Assembly (NCBI GenBank): GCA_035525495.1
Contig: DATLED010000042.1
Location: 1-64,000 of the forward strand
Direction of reading: 5' to 3'
Length of the DNA stretch: 64,000 nt
DNA from: DATLED01 sp035525495
GTDB taxonomy: Bacteria; Actinomycetota; Acidimicrobiia; Acidimicrobiales; CADCTF01
Below are positions 25,132-34,188 of the stretch, in pieces. The position numbers and the translations under genes are program-made. Position 1 is the first letter of the stretch; each line of letters begins with the position of its first letter. Below the pieces are notes generated by a model. That model saw only the letters and a list, made by a program, of their open reading frames with translations, was not told where the DNA came from and made no database searches.

Positions 25132-26052
25132 ATGACCGACGACGCCCCGACCGCCCCGCTCGCCCTCGCACCGGTCGGGATCTGGACCGGCGCGCTCGAC
25201 GTCGTGCCGGCGTCGCAATCGCGCGAGCTGGCGTCGGAGCTGGAGGAGCTCGGCTACGGCGCCGTGTGGCTCCCCGAGGTCGCAGGGCGTGACGTGTTCG
25301 TGCACATGGCACTGATCCTGGCGTCGACGTCGAGGCTCGTCGCCGCGACCGGCATCGCCAACATCTGGGCCCGCGATGCGGTGACCATGACCGGTGCCGC
25401 CAAGGGTCTCGCCGAGGCCTTCCCGGAGCGAGCGCTGATCGGTCTCGGCGTGAGCCACCAGAACCTCGTGGAGGGGCTGCGTGGACACCACTACGACAAG
25501 CCGCTGGCGGCGATGCGGACGTACCTCGAGAAGATGGATGCGTCGCCTTACATCGCCATGCGACCCAAGACGCCGATGCGGCGCGTGTTGGCGGCGCTCG
25601 GACCGAAGATGCTGGAACTCGCGGCCGAGAAGACCGACGGCGCCCATCCCTACTTCGTTCCTCCCGAGCACACCGCCATCGCCCGCTCGACGATGGGCGA
25701 GGTCGGTCTGCTGTGCCCCGAGCAGGCGGTGCTCCTCGAGACCGATCCGGTGCGGGCCCGCGAGATCGGGCGGAAGCACACGCAGGTGTACGTGGCGCAA
25801 CCCAACTACGTGAACAACCTCCGGCGGCTCGGATTCGGCGACGAGGACATCGCCAACGGTGGCAGCGACCGCTTGGTCGACGCCATCGTGGCGTGGGGAT
25901 CGGTCGATGACATCGTGGCTCGCGTCCAGGCCCACTTCGACGCGGGAGCCGACCATGTGAGCGTGCAGGCCCTTTCGGACACCATGCGCGAGGTCCCGTC
26001 GGCGCAGTGGCGCGAGCTGGCTCCGGCCCTGACGGGGCTCGGCCGCCGCTGA
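25132..26052 (+). CDS. LLM-class F420-dependent oxidoreductase
   Basis: A 306-residue luciferase-like TIM-barrel enzyme. It begins PVGIWTGALDVVPASQSREL and continues LEELGYGAVWLPEVAGRDVF and ALILASTSRLVAATGIANIWARD, the pattern of the actinobacterial F420-dependent LLM group resembling TIGR03620. ALIGLGVSH near residue 105 and GLLCPEQAVLLE further on are also typical. It should transfer hydride between F420 and an unknown substrate. Its stop shares a base with the ATG of the CoA-transferase gene, so the two are one operon and probably one pathway. Confidence 0.85.
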   Translation: MTDDAPTAPLALAPVGIWTGALDVVPASQSRELASELEELGYGAVWLPEVAGRDVFVHMALILASTSRLVAATGIANIWARDAVTMTGAAKGLAEAFPERALIGLGVSHQNLVEGLRGHHYDKPLAAMRTYLEKMDASPYIAMRPKTPMRRVLAALGPKMLELAAEKTDGAHPYFVPPEHTAIARSTMGEVGLLCPEQAVLLETDPVRAREIGRKHTQVYVAQPNYVNNLRRLGFGDEDIANGGSDRLVDAIVAWGSVDDIVARVQAHFDAGADHVSVQALSDTMREVPSAQWRELAPALTGLGRR

Positions 26053-28094
26053 TGCCACCCGCGCCCAGTCCCCTCGCCGGCGTGCGGGTCGTCGACGCGT
26101 CGACGGGTCTCGCCGGGCCACTCGTCGGACGGTTTCTCGCCGACCTCGGAGCCGAAGTCGCGCTCGTCGGCGCCGGAAGCGGGTCGATGGTGTGGGACCG
26201 GGGCAAGGAGAGGGTCGAGGACCGAAAGCTCTTCTCGGCGCTCGCCGCCGCCGACGTCTGCATCGTCAGCGAGCCCCCATCGACGTTGGCGGGATCATCC
26301 CTGGCTGCGGAGCCGGCGTGCGCCGCCAACCCCCGCCTGGTGCACGTGTCGACGCTGCCGTTCCTCGAGGGGGATGCGCCCTGGGCCGGGGGCGGCGAAG
26401 CCGATCCCTTGTTGGCGGCGTGGGCGGGCACGTCGTTGCGTCAGGCGTCGGTCGAGGACGTGCCCGTCGAATCGATCTACCCGCACCTCACGACCGTCCA
26501 AGGCGTGTGGGCGACCGCATGCGCGGTCGCCGCCCTCGTCGAGCGGGAGTCGTCCGGCCTCGGACAGGCGGTCATCGTCGGTGGGATGCACGGCGCCCTC
26601 GTCGCGTCGGGTGCCGCCTTCAACTTCGACCCGACCGCGCCCGACCCCGCGCCGGGGCCGCGTCCCGGCGGGAGCGGCGGCGCCGTTCCCTTCTATCGGA
26701 CGTACCAGTGCGGCGACGGCGAGTGGTTGTTCCTCGCCGCGCTCACCCCTCGCTTCACCGACCTCGCGTTCGGCGTGCTCGGCCTGAGCGGCCTGCTCGA
26801 CGATCCCCGCCTCGATGGCAAGGGTCGAGCGGCCGTCCTGCTCCCCGAGCACTCCCGCTGGGCGATCGACACCATCGCCGCCGTGTTCCGGACGCGGCCC
26901 CGCGCGGATTGGCTCGACGCGCTGGCTTCGGCCGGGTGCCCTGCCGGGCCGCTGCTCGAGCGCGGCGACTGGCTCGACCACCCGCAGCTCGCCGCCATCG
27001 GCATGCGCGTCGAGGAGGACGGTCGCATCTTCGCCGGCAACCCGATCCGCCTGACCGAGGCGCGGGCGGGGGCGACACCGCAACCGGTGCGCGGCGGCGG
27101 CAACGGTCCGCTCGACGGCGTGCGGGTGCTCGACCTCGGCGCCATCATCGCCGGGCCGTACGGCGCGTCCTTGCTGGGCGAGCTCGGCGCCGACGTCGTC
27201 AAGGTCGAGCCGCCGAGCGGCGACTCCTTTCGTGGCCCGGGCTTCGCCGCCTACAACAAAGGGCAGCGCGGCATCGTCCTCGACCTCCAGTCGGAGGCGG
27301 GACGGAGCACTTTTCTGCGCCTCGTCGAGACCGCCGATGTCGTCATCGACAACTACCGGCCGGGCGTCCTGGGCCGGTTGCGGCTCCGCTACGAGGACCT
27401 CGTCGCGGCCAACCCATCGATCATCACGCTGTCGGTGACGGGCTTCGGCGAAGGCGGCCCGCTCGGCGACGAACCCGGGTTCGACCCGGTGCTGCAGGCG
27501 ATGAGCGGAATGATGACGGCGCAGGGCGGCGACAACGATCCCGTCTTCTTCACCGTCCCGGTCAACGACGTCACCACCGCGGCTGCGAGCGCGGCGGCCG
27601 TGTGCCTCGCCCTGTTCCATCGGTGTCGCGCGGGCGGTGGCCAGCGGACGTGGACGTCGCTCGCCGGGATGTCGGCGCTCCTCCAAGCCGAGCAGCTCGC
27701 CCGCGAAGACGGGCGGTCCGATGCGCCCCGCGGCGGCACCGACCACGCCGGGCCCTCCGACGACGACCGGTACCACGCCGTTGCGGACGGCTGGATTCGC
27801 GTCCGCGGCCGTGTCGCCGACCCGTCGTGGCTCGTCCGCACGCGCGACGACGTCGTTTCCGAGCTCACCGCACAGGGTGTAGCCGCCGCGCCTGCCCGCA
27901 GGCCAAAGGAGCTCGCCGACCTCCTCGTCGCCGCCGACGCGCTGCACGCCGACACCCGCCCGGGGCGCGAGCACTGGTGGACGGTCGGCCGCATCGCGTG
28001 CTTCTCCCGCACCCAGCGCGCCGACACGCTCGTCGCACCGACGCTCGGACAGCACACCGACGAGGTGCTCCGGGAGGCGGGGATCACCGCGTGA
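26052..28094 (+). CDS. Tandem class III CoA-transferase (CaiB/BaiF type)
   Basis: A protein of 680 residues made of two CaiB/BaiF-like halves. The first (about 1-345) starts LAGVRVVDASTGLAGPLVGRFLADLGAEV. The second (about 350-680) starts LDGVRVLDLGAIIAGPYGASLLGELGADVVKVEPPSGD. The second half keeps the FDPVLQAMSG motif holding the catalytic aspartate of formyl-CoA transferase relatives. The matching place in the first half reads YPHLTTVQGV and has no Asp, so only one active site is expected. Normal members are about 400 residues and act as intertwined dimers; a fused pair could mimic the dimer. ATG 26052 is coupled to the preceding stop. It would move CoA between carboxylic acids. Confidence 0.85.
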   Translation: MPPAPSPLAGVRVVDASTGLAGPLVGRFLADLGAEVALVGAGSGSMVWDRGKERVEDRKLFSALAAADVCIVSEPPSTLAGSSLAAEPACAANPRLVHVSTLPFLEGDAPWAGGGEADPLLAAWAGTSLRQASVEDVPVESIYPHLTTVQGVWATACAVAALVERESSGLGQAVIVGGMHGALVASGAAFNFDPTAPDPAPGPRPGGSGGAVPFYRTYQCGDGEWLFLAALTPRFTDLAFGVLGLSGLLDDPRLDGKGRAAVLLPEHSRWAIDTIAAVFRTRPRADWLDALASAGCPAGPLLERGDWLDHPQLAAIGMRVEEDGRIFAGNPIRLTEARAGATPQPVRGGGNGPLDGVRVLDLGAIIAGPYGASLLGELGADVVKVEPPSGDSFRGPGFAAYNKGQRGIVLDLQSEAGRSTFLRLVETADVVIDNYRPGVLGRLRLRYEDLVAANPSIITLSVTGFGEGGPLGDEPGFDPVLQAMSGMMTAQGGDNDPVFFTVPVNDVTTAAASAAAVCLALFHRCRAGGGQRTWTSLAGMSALLQAEQLAREDGRSDAPRGGTDHAGPSDDDRYHAVADGWIRVRGRVADPSWLVRTRDDVVSELTAQGVAAAPARRPKELADLLVAADALHADTRPGREHWWTVGRIACFSRTQRADTLVAPTLGQHTDEVLREAGITA

Positions 28095-28177
28095 CGATCG
28101 AGCCCAGGGTCGCCGTACTCAGCGACCTCGGCCCCTGCGGCGTGCGCCGGCAGTGCGTCGCTTGGTTCGCGGCCCGT

Positions 28178-28183
28178 TAGGGT
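28178..28183 (+). promoter_or_regulatory. Leaderless -10 box of the thiolase-like gene
   Basis: TAGGGT, eight bases, then ATG 28192. No ribosome site. Confidence 0.6.
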
Positions 28184-28191
28184 CATCCGCC

Positions 28192-29376
28192 ATGTCGATC
28201 AGAGGCAAGGCGTACATCGCCGGCATCTACGAGCACCCGCGCCGGGACATCCCCGATCGAACGCTCACCCAGATCCACGCCGAGCTGGCGCTCGGGGCGT
28301 GCGCCGACGCCGGCATCTCCCTCCACGACGTCGACGCCGTGTTCACGGATTCGACGGTCCCGGGCATGGGATCGCTGAGCCTCGTCGAGTACCTCGGGCT
28401 GAAGACGACCTACCTCGACAACACCGAGACCGGCGGCAGCTCCTACGTCGGCCACGTCGGCCACGCCGCTGCCGCCATCGCCGCCGGCAAGTGCTCCATC
28501 GCCCTGTGCACCCTCGCCGGGAAGCCCCGCAACCCGTCCCGCGGGGGAGGGATGCGCGGAGCAGGAGGCGGAGGTCAGGACGCGCAGCCAGAGGGCAGCT
28601 TCGAGCAACTGTGGGGCCTCGCCGGCGCGCCCTACATGTACGCCCTCAACGCCACCCGCCACATGTACGAGTTCGGCACCACGAGCGAGCAGCTGGCCGA
28701 GATCAAGGTGGCGGCGAGCATCCACGCGCAGCACAACCCCCACGCCTTCCTGCGGGAGGTCGTCACCGTCGAAGAGGTCCTCGCCAGTCCGATGATCAGC
28801 GATCCGCTGCATCGCATGGACTGCTGCGTCATCACCGACGGCGGCGGCGCCTGCATCGTGGTCAGTCCCGAGGTGATGCGCACGCTCGATCGTCCGAAGG
28901 TGAAGATCCTCGGCCACGGCGAGGCGCCCAAGCACACGGACAACGGGCGGGTCGACCTCACGTACACCGGTGCGGTGTGGTCGGGTCCGCGGGCCTTCGA
29001 GGAGGCCGGCGTGACGACCAAGGACGTCGACTACGCCTCCATCTACGACAGCTTCACCATCACCGTCCTCGAGACGATCGAAGACCTCGGCTTCTGTGAG
29101 AAGGGAAAGGGAGGCGAGTTCGTCCTCGACGGGGCCCTCGTGGCGCCGCACGGCAAGCTCCCCTTCAACACCGACGGCGGCGGGCTCTGCAACAACCACC
29201 CCGCGAACCGCGGAGGCATGACCAAGGTCCTCGAGGCGGTCCGGCAGGTCCGCGGCGAAGCCCACCCGGCCGTGCAGGTCCCGGATGTCCAGGTCGCCCT
29301 CGCCCATGGCACCGGGGGATCACTGGCCACCCGAATGGGCAGCGCCACCCTCATCCTCGGACAGGAGGACGCCTGA
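28192..29376 (+). CDS. Thiolase-fold protein without catalytic cysteines (lipid-transfer/aldolase type)
   Basis: A 394-residue thiolase-superfamily protein. Where thiolases have the nucleophilic Cys it reads NTETGGSSYVGHVGHAA, and where the second Cys (CxxGG) is expected it reads LAHGTGGSLAT; both cysteines are absent. The family histidine in NNHPANRGG and a tyrosine in ASIYDSFTI remain. In the cholesterol pathway Ltp2 is such a Cys-less thiolase, which works as a retro-aldolase with a DUF35 partner. A DUF35 gene follows here with a one-base overlap and an AGGAGG site. By analogy this pair may cleave a beta-hydroxyacyl-CoA, but a thiolase-like role without cleavage is also possible. Confidence 0.82.
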   Translation: MSIRGKAYIAGIYEHPRRDIPDRTLTQIHAELALGACADAGISLHDVDAVFTDSTVPGMGSLSLVEYLGLKTTYLDNTETGGSSYVGHVGHAAAAIAAGKCSIALCTLAGKPRNPSRGGGMRGAGGGGQDAQPEGSFEQLWGLAGAPYMYALNATRHMYEFGTTSEQLAEIKVAASIHAQHNPHAFLREVVTVEEVLASPMISDPLHRMDCCVITDGGGACIVVSPEVMRTLDRPKVKILGHGEAPKHTDNGRVDLTYTGAVWSGPRAFEEAGVTTKDVDYASIYDSFTITVLETIEDLGFCEKGKGGEFVLDGALVAPHGKLPFNTDGGGLCNNHPANRGGMTKVLEAVRQVRGEAHPAVQVPDVQVALAHGTGGSLATRMGSATLILGQEDA

Positions 29377-29780
29377 TGCCCGAGCTTCCGATTCCGGTAC
29401 CCGCTCCGAACTTCGACACCCAGGAGTTCTGGGACGCCACTGCCGAGGGTCGCTTCCTGTTGAAGCGATGCGACGACTGCGGCGTCGTCATCTGGTACCC
29501 GCGCTTCCTGTGCCCCGACTGCTCGTCCACGAGCACGTCCTGGTTCGAGGCGACAGGCAAGGGGACCGTGTACTCCTTCACCGTGCCCCGCCGCGGCAAC
29601 GGTGCCTACCGCGAGGCCGCGCCGTTCATCGTCGCCTACGTCGAGCTCGAGGAGGGACCGCGCATCCTCACCAACCTCGTCGACGTCGCGCCCGAGTCGG
29701 TCGCCGTCGGCCTGGCCGTCGAGGTCGTCTGGCACGACACCGGCGAGGGCAACGCGCTGTACCGCTTCCGTCCCGTCTGA
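29376..29780 (+). CDS. DUF35 zinc-ribbon/OB-fold protein (thiolase partner)
   Basis: A 134-residue protein with an N-terminal helix, a rubredoxin-like zinc ribbon (LLKRCDDCG, then FLCPDCSS; Cys near 33, 36, 47, 50) and an OB fold (GKGTVYSFTVPRRGNGAYRE, then APFIVAYVELEEGPRI). Proteins of this type bind acyl-CoA and dock onto Cys-less thiolases. The ATG shares its first base with the thiolase stop and has AGGAGG nine bases before it, so the two should be made together. Confidence 0.9.
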   Translation: MPELPIPVPAPNFDTQEFWDATAEGRFLLKRCDDCGVVIWYPRFLCPDCSSTSTSWFEATGKGTVYSFTVPRRGNGAYREAAPFIVAYVELEEGPRILTNLVDVAPESVAVGLAVEVVWHDTGEGNALYRFRPV

Positions 29781-29869
29781 CCGCTTCGTCGTCCTGCGGC
29801 GCCGTGTGGGGCCAGCGTCGGTGCCTCGAAGCTCCGCGAGGATTGCGAGGTCGGTCGATGGGCCGTCGC

Positions 29870-29875
29870 TATCCT
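29870..29875 (+). promoter_or_regulatory. Leaderless -10 box of the membrane protein gene
   Basis: TATCCT, six bases, then GTG 29882. This favours GTG 29882 over the ATG at 29858, which lies upstream of the box. Confidence 0.55.
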
Positions 29876-29881
29876 CCGGCC

Positions 29882-31636
29882 GTGGCGACCCTCCGGCGGC
29901 TCTGGGCTCGTCCGCTCAGCGCCGCCGTGCTGGTATCGCTCCTGCCGTTCCTCGTTCTCGCGGCCCGCGCGCTGGTGGACGACGCGGATGCGCCATCGGG
30001 TGACGTCGCGCTGATCGAGGTGCGGGTCAGCGATGTGGGACGGTGGACGCCGCTGCTCGGCTCCTACCAGCGCTACGGGTTCAACCATCCTGGACCGCTG
30101 CTCTTCTACGCCCTCGCCGGCCCGTATCGACTGCTCGGGTCGCGATACGCCGGGATCGAGGTCGGCGCGCTGCTGCTCGGCGGGCTGTCGTTGGTCGTCA
30201 TCCTCCGCGTGGCGTTCCGGCGCGGAGGCAGGCTCGGCTTGCTGTGGGCGGCGGCGCTGGTCGCCGTCGCCGTGCGCGCGGTCGGACCAGCGTGGTTGCT
30301 CGACGCGTGGGAGCCTCACGTGCTCGCCCTCGTGGCCGCGGCGGTGATCGCGCTCGCCTCCGACGCCGTCGGCGGGCGGGCGTCGGCGCTTCCGTTCGTC
30401 GCCGCGGCGGCGTCGTTCGTGGCCGAGGCGTGGGCGACGATGCTGCCGCTGGCCCTGGCCATGGGTGGGTGGTCGACGGTCGGGCTCATCGTGCACGCCG
30501 GCCGATCCGTGGAGCAGCGGCGGGCCGTGGCGCGGTCGCTGGTGGTAGGGGCCGGGGTGGTGGCGGTGCTGTGGTTGCCCCCGGTGATGGAGCAGCTCTC
30601 GCACGACCACGGGAACCTCAGCTCCATGATCGACGCCCTCCGAGAGCCACCCGCGCCGGCGCTCGGCCTCGCCGACGGGTGGCGGGTGGTCGCCACCGAG
30701 CTCGGCCACCGCCCATCGTGGGTCGGGTTCCCGCAGGCGCTCGACGGACTGTCGCCGACGCTCGACCTCGACACCGCGCCCGTGCCCGTGGCGCTCCTGG
30801 CCCTCGCCGGCGGCCTCGGGCTGGCGCTGCGCCGACGGCGCGACTCCGACGCGTGGCTCCTCGGGACGACCTCGGTCCTGGCGATCGTCGCCGCCGTGTA
30901 TGCGCTGTCGCGACTGCTCGGGCCGGTCTTCGTCTGGATCCCCCAGTGGTTGCGGATCGTTGGGATGACGACGTGGTGCGCCGCTGGATGGTGTGGTTTC
31001 GCCGGGCTTCCGGACCGGTGGCAGCGCCGCGGACGGATCGCCCTCGAGCCGTTCCTCGCGGTCGTGTTCGTTGTCATCGTCGGGTTGGCGACGGTGGACG
31101 CGACGAGGTTCCGGCGGCAGGTCGATCCGCTCGGCGCGGCGGTCCGCGGCCTGGTGGTCGACGCCGCCCGCGACCTCGACGACGTCGGTGGGCCGGTGCT
31201 CGTGACGTCGGAGGCCGACGCCGACCTGGCGCTCGGTGGAACCGACGTGGCGACAGAGGTGCTCGTGCTCGCCGTCGAGCGCGAGGGTCTCGAGACCCGG
31301 GTCCGTCCCGAGCTCGCACACCAGTTCGGACCGCAGCGGGCGAGGACGACGGATGTCGGCGCCGAGATCCGCCTCGTGCGGGCGGACGAGGCGGCGCGGG
31401 CACCCGTAGGGTTCGAGACGGTGGCCGAGGTGGATCCGCTGACCGCGCGGCAACGTGCCACCCGGGAGGCGATGCTGGCCACCGCCGGCCTTCCGGGCGA
31501 CGCCTCGGACGCCGACTACGTGCGTTCCGTTCTCGTCCACCCTGACCTGCGCGCGGACGCCGCACGGTTGCGGGCGGTGCCGGACCTACCCCGCCTTCGG
31601 CTCCTGTTGCGGGTCGAGAGCCGTGAGCACCGCTGA
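29882..31636 (+). CDS. Polytopic membrane protein, GT-C-like
   Basis: A 584-residue membrane protein with about ten hydrophobic helices in the first 400 residues (SAAVLVSLLPFLVLAARALV first) and a soluble C-terminal region of about 170 residues. The stretch YGFNHPGPLLFYALAGPYRLLG near residue 65 is the kind of loop seen in actinobacterial membrane proteins related to GT-C glycosyltransferases, which use lipid-linked sugars. An Asp pair (VRVSDVGRW) lies in the first outside loop. I cannot assign a donor or acceptor. The 3' end overlaps that of a converging alpha/beta hydrolase gene by 51 bases. Confidence 0.7.
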   Translation: MATLRRLWARPLSAAVLVSLLPFLVLAARALVDDADAPSGDVALIEVRVSDVGRWTPLLGSYQRYGFNHPGPLLFYALAGPYRLLGSRYAGIEVGALLLGGLSLVVILRVAFRRGGRLGLLWAAALVAVAVRAVGPAWLLDAWEPHVLALVAAAVIALASDAVGGRASALPFVAAAASFVAEAWATMLPLALAMGGWSTVGLIVHAGRSVEQRRAVARSLVVGAGVVAVLWLPPVMEQLSHDHGNLSSMIDALREPPAPALGLADGWRVVATELGHRPSWVGFPQALDGLSPTLDLDTAPVPVALLALAGGLGLALRRRRDSDAWLLGTTSVLAIVAAVYALSRLLGPVFVWIPQWLRIVGMTTWCAAGWCGFAGLPDRWQRRGRIALEPFLAVVFVVIVGLATVDATRFRRQVDPLGAAVRGLVVDAARDLDDVGGPVLVTSEADADLALGGTDVATEVLVLAVEREGLETRVRPELAHQFGPQRARTTDVGAEIRLVRADEAARAPVGFETVAEVDPLTARQRATREAMLATAGLPGDASDADYVRSVLVHPDLRADAARLRAVPDLPRLRLLLRVESREHR

Positions 31637-32257
31637 GGCGACCGCCGACGGCGTGGCATCGCCGACGATGACGACCCGGCCCCCGGCGGGGCATGCGGCG
31701 ACGAGTGCCGCCGCGTCCTGCGTCGGCGTCGGCCCGGCCGGGGTCTCGACGACGACGAGTGGGACCGGCAACGCGGCAGCGGCTCGCATGGCGAGCCGGC
31801 GACTGCCGTGGCGCGGGAGTCCGTGGCGCAACCGGGGATCCAGTGCGGCGCCAGGCGGCGAGGGCGCCAACGCCACTTCGTCAGCCGCGAGCGCTCGAAG
31901 CCGGTCGCGCTGGCTCCGGACGAGCTCGGCCGGCGTCGCCCACGGCGCCCCCGTTCCGTCGACGAGGACGACGACGGTCGCCCTTGCTGCGAGGGCGGCG
32001 AGCTCGGCCGCCCAGCCGTTGGCGCCGATGCCGACGACGACGGGCTGCTCCTCGGGCATCTTGGCCAGCAGGGCGACGAGCACGTAGGCGGCGTCGCCGG
32101 GCTCGTGGTTGCCGCCCTCGGGTGGCGGCGCCCCGGCGTGGCCCGGCAGGTCCGGCGCGATCACGGTTCCCTGCCACCCCGCGGCGAGGAAGGCGTTGCG
32201 CCACGGCGCCCCGCCGCCCTCGTCGCCGATGTCATGGAGCACGATCAGCGCCGTCAC
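31586..32257 (-). CDS. Alpha/beta hydrolase-fold protein lacking the nucleophile
   Basis: A 223-residue protein with the start of an alpha/beta hydrolase (LIVLHDIGDEGGG, then VIAPDLPGHAGAP). At the nucleophile elbow it reads VVGIGANGWAAEL where active enzymes have GxSxG, so serine is replaced by glycine. The C-terminal catalytic histidine is also not evident. It is likely inactive as a hydrolase, or has a binding or regulatory role. The GTG start overlaps the stop of the preceding active-looking hydrolase by four bases, so the dead and live copies are made together. Confidence 0.7.
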   Translation of the reverse strand: MTALIVLHDIGDEGGGAPWRNAFLAAGWQGTVIAPDLPGHAGAPPPEGGNHEPGDAAYVLVALLAKMPEEQPVVVGIGANGWAAELAALAARATVVVLVDGTGAPWATPAELVRSQRDRLRALAADEVALAPSPPGAALDPRLRHGLPRHGSRRLAMRAAAALPVPLVVVETPAGPTPTQDAAALVAACPAGGRVVIVGDATPSAVASAVLTALDPQQEPKAG

Positions 32258-33135
32258 CGGCCGACCTCCGCGACGAACCGTCGGATGGCATCGAGGACCG
32301 CGTCCGGTTGCTCGATGTGGACGTAGTGCCCGGCGCCGGCAACGGCCTCGTGGCGTGCGTCGCGGAACGCGGCCACGCGCTTGGCCACCTCCTCTGGCGC
32401 GTGGTCGCTCCACGTGTCGTCCTCGGCGCCCGTGAGGACGAGGAGCGGACGCTCGAGCAGTTCATGCTCCGCGTCGATGTACGAGGGGTCCCAGTCGCCG
32501 GGAAAGCCGGTGCGGAAGAGCGGGTCGGCCTTCCACCGGAAGCCCCCTTCGTCCTCGACGGCGCCGTGCTCGACGAGGTGCTCCACCCAGTGGCGGGGGA
32601 GGCGGACGTTGACCTCGGCGCGGCGATGCACCATGTCTTCGAGGGAGGCGTAGCGGCGGGGCGGTCGCGTGAGCGCGCGTTCCACCGAGGCGAAGCTGCG
32701 CGCGGCGTCCTCGGCGATGTCCCAGTCCTCGGGCGAGTCGCCGCCATGGCCGAGGCCATCGAGGTTGACGATCCACGACACGAGCTCGGGCCACACCGAC
32801 GCTGCGTACATCGACATGCCGGCGCCGAAGGAGTGACTGACGAAGCGGACGGGCGGCCCTGCCCACTTCGCGAGCACTCCGAGATCGAGGGCGATCGCGA
32901 CCCACACGTGCCCAGAGGACAGGGCGCCACTGTCGCCGTGGCCCCTGAGGTCCGGGGCGATCACCCGGTACCCGAGCTCATCGGCCAGTCGGGGCGCGAG
33001 CCCGTCCCACATGCGCCCGTGATCGTGGGCCCCGTGGACGCAGATCACAGGGGGCGCCGACTGATCGCCCCACTCCCACACGCGCAGGCGGGTGCGGTTG
33101 AGATCGACGAAGTCGCTTCGGTCAGGCGGGCGCAT
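32254..33135 (-). CDS. Alpha/beta hydrolase
   Basis: A 293-residue alpha/beta hydrolase. It has the oxyanion strand VICVHGAHDHGRMWD, then VIAPDLRGHGDSG, the nucleophile elbow FVSHSFGAGMSM (Ser near 103) and the terminal GAGHYVHIEQP (His near 268). A cap domain lies at about residues 130-215. The substrate is unknown; esters or epoxides are typical. ATG 33135 is the likely start. It is co-transcribed with the nucleophile-less paralogue downstream; the patatin gene lies 51 bases upstream. Confidence 0.85.
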   Translation of the reverse strand: MRPPDRSDFVDLNRTRLRVWEWGDQSAPPVICVHGAHDHGRMWDGLAPRLADELGYRVIAPDLRGHGDSGALSSGHVWVAIALDLGVLAKWAGPPVRFVSHSFGAGMSMYAASVWPELVSWIVNLDGLGHGGDSPEDWDIAEDAARSFASVERALTRPPRRYASLEDMVHRRAEVNVRLPRHWVEHLVEHGAVEDEGGFRWKADPLFRTGFPGDWDPSYIDAEHELLERPLLVLTGAEDDTWSDHAPEEVAKRVAAFRDARHEAVAGAGHYVHIEQPDAVLDAIRRFVAEVGR

Positions 33136-33186
33136 CGGCGGCGAGTCTCGCAGTCGGGGCCTGCGCCTCCCGAAGGATTTTCCCCG

Positions 33187-34182
33187 CTAGCTCCGCGCCT
33201 GCAGGCGACCGGGGCGACGCACGATCGGACGGAGGCGCTCGGCGACGGTGCCCGAGGCCGCGAGCCGGCCCGCCTCGAGGAACGCCGCCTGCACGACGCG
33301 GTCGGACCGGTCCGTGGCCATGGCGTTCACGCCCATCACCGGAAGCGACCGCCGCGCGGGCTCGAACCACACGACCGGCGTGCCCTTGGCCCGAAGCCGC
33401 CCGACTTCGCGCTCGAGCTTGCGGTGGGCGAGCCACCGGAGGGCGGCGTCCGGCGTGCGGCTCACGCCCGTCGCCGACGACATCGGCGACACCACGACGA
33501 CGAGGTCGAGCGCCTCCTCCCGCAACACGTCGGCGTTGGTCGGCGAGTACACGCCTCCGTCGAAGTACGACACGTTCCCGATCCGCACCGGCGAGAAGTA
33601 CCCGGGGATGGCGCACGACGCGGCGACCGCCCGCCCCAGCGGCGCGTACGGCGCCCCGGGGCGACCGAACACCACCCGACCGCCGTCGCGCCGTCGAGCG
33701 GCGCAGATCCACAGCCCGTCGGGCCACGCGGCTCCGCTCACGGCATGCAGCGCCTCGGCCCGTTCGGCGATGTCGAAGCGCCCAGGCGGCAGCATCGTCA
33801 TGGCCGCCGCGCCCGGACGGAAGGCCCACGGCCGAGCCGCAACCCGCCGGACGAGCGCCATCGGCGGCAACCGCCACGGGCGGATGAGGTCGATCGGCGA
33901 CGGCGTCGGGAACTCGGTCTGATCCCGACCGCCGAGCCGTTCCATCAACGGTGTGCCTTCGACCGACAGCGGAGCCTCGACGGCGAACGCCGCCAGGTCC
34001 GACGCGGAGACGCCCAACCGCAGAAGGCTGCCGGTCACGGAGCCCGCCGACGACCCGACGATCACCTCCGCGGTGCGGGGATCCCACCCGAGATCGTGCT
34101 CGAGGGCGGCGAGCACGCCGGCGTGGTACGCCTGACCGACGACACCGCCGGCGCCGAGGACGAGTCCGATGCGGGGCACCAC
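33187..34182 (-). CDS. Patatin-like phospholipase
   Basis: A 331-residue patatin family protein. Its oxyanion hole is GLVLGAGGVVGQAYHAGVL at the N-terminus, the nucleophile elbow is VGSSAGSVTGSLL (Ser near 44), and the catalytic Asp lies in YFDGGVYSP near 212. It should hydrolyse acyl esters of phospholipids or related lipids. There is no signal peptide. GTG 34182 begins six bases past the stop of the DUF885 gene. Two consecutive GTG codons leave the first residue uncertain. Confidence 0.88.
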   Translation of the reverse strand: MVPRIGLVLGAGGVVGQAYHAGVLAALEHDLGWDPRTAEVIVGSSAGSVTGSLLRLGVSASDLAAFAVEAPLSVEGTPLMERLGGRDQTEFPTPSPIDLIRPWRLPPMALVRRVAARPWAFRPGAAAMTMLPPGRFDIAERAEALHAVSGAAWPDGLWICAARRRDGGRVVFGRPGAPYAPLGRAVAASCAIPGYFSPVRIGNVSYFDGGVYSPTNADVLREEALDLVVVVSPMSSATGVSRTPDAALRWLAHRKLEREVGRLRAKGTPVVWFEPARRSLPVMGVNAMATDRSDRVVQAAFLEAGRLAASGTVAERLRPIVRRPGRLQARS

Positions 34183-34188
34183 TGAGGT

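Noticed and set aside
31693..34185. Open frame of 830 codons on the plus strand
   Set aside because: Antisense of two alpha/beta hydrolases and patatin, whose catalytic motifs are evident on the minus strand. High GC keeps opposite frames open.
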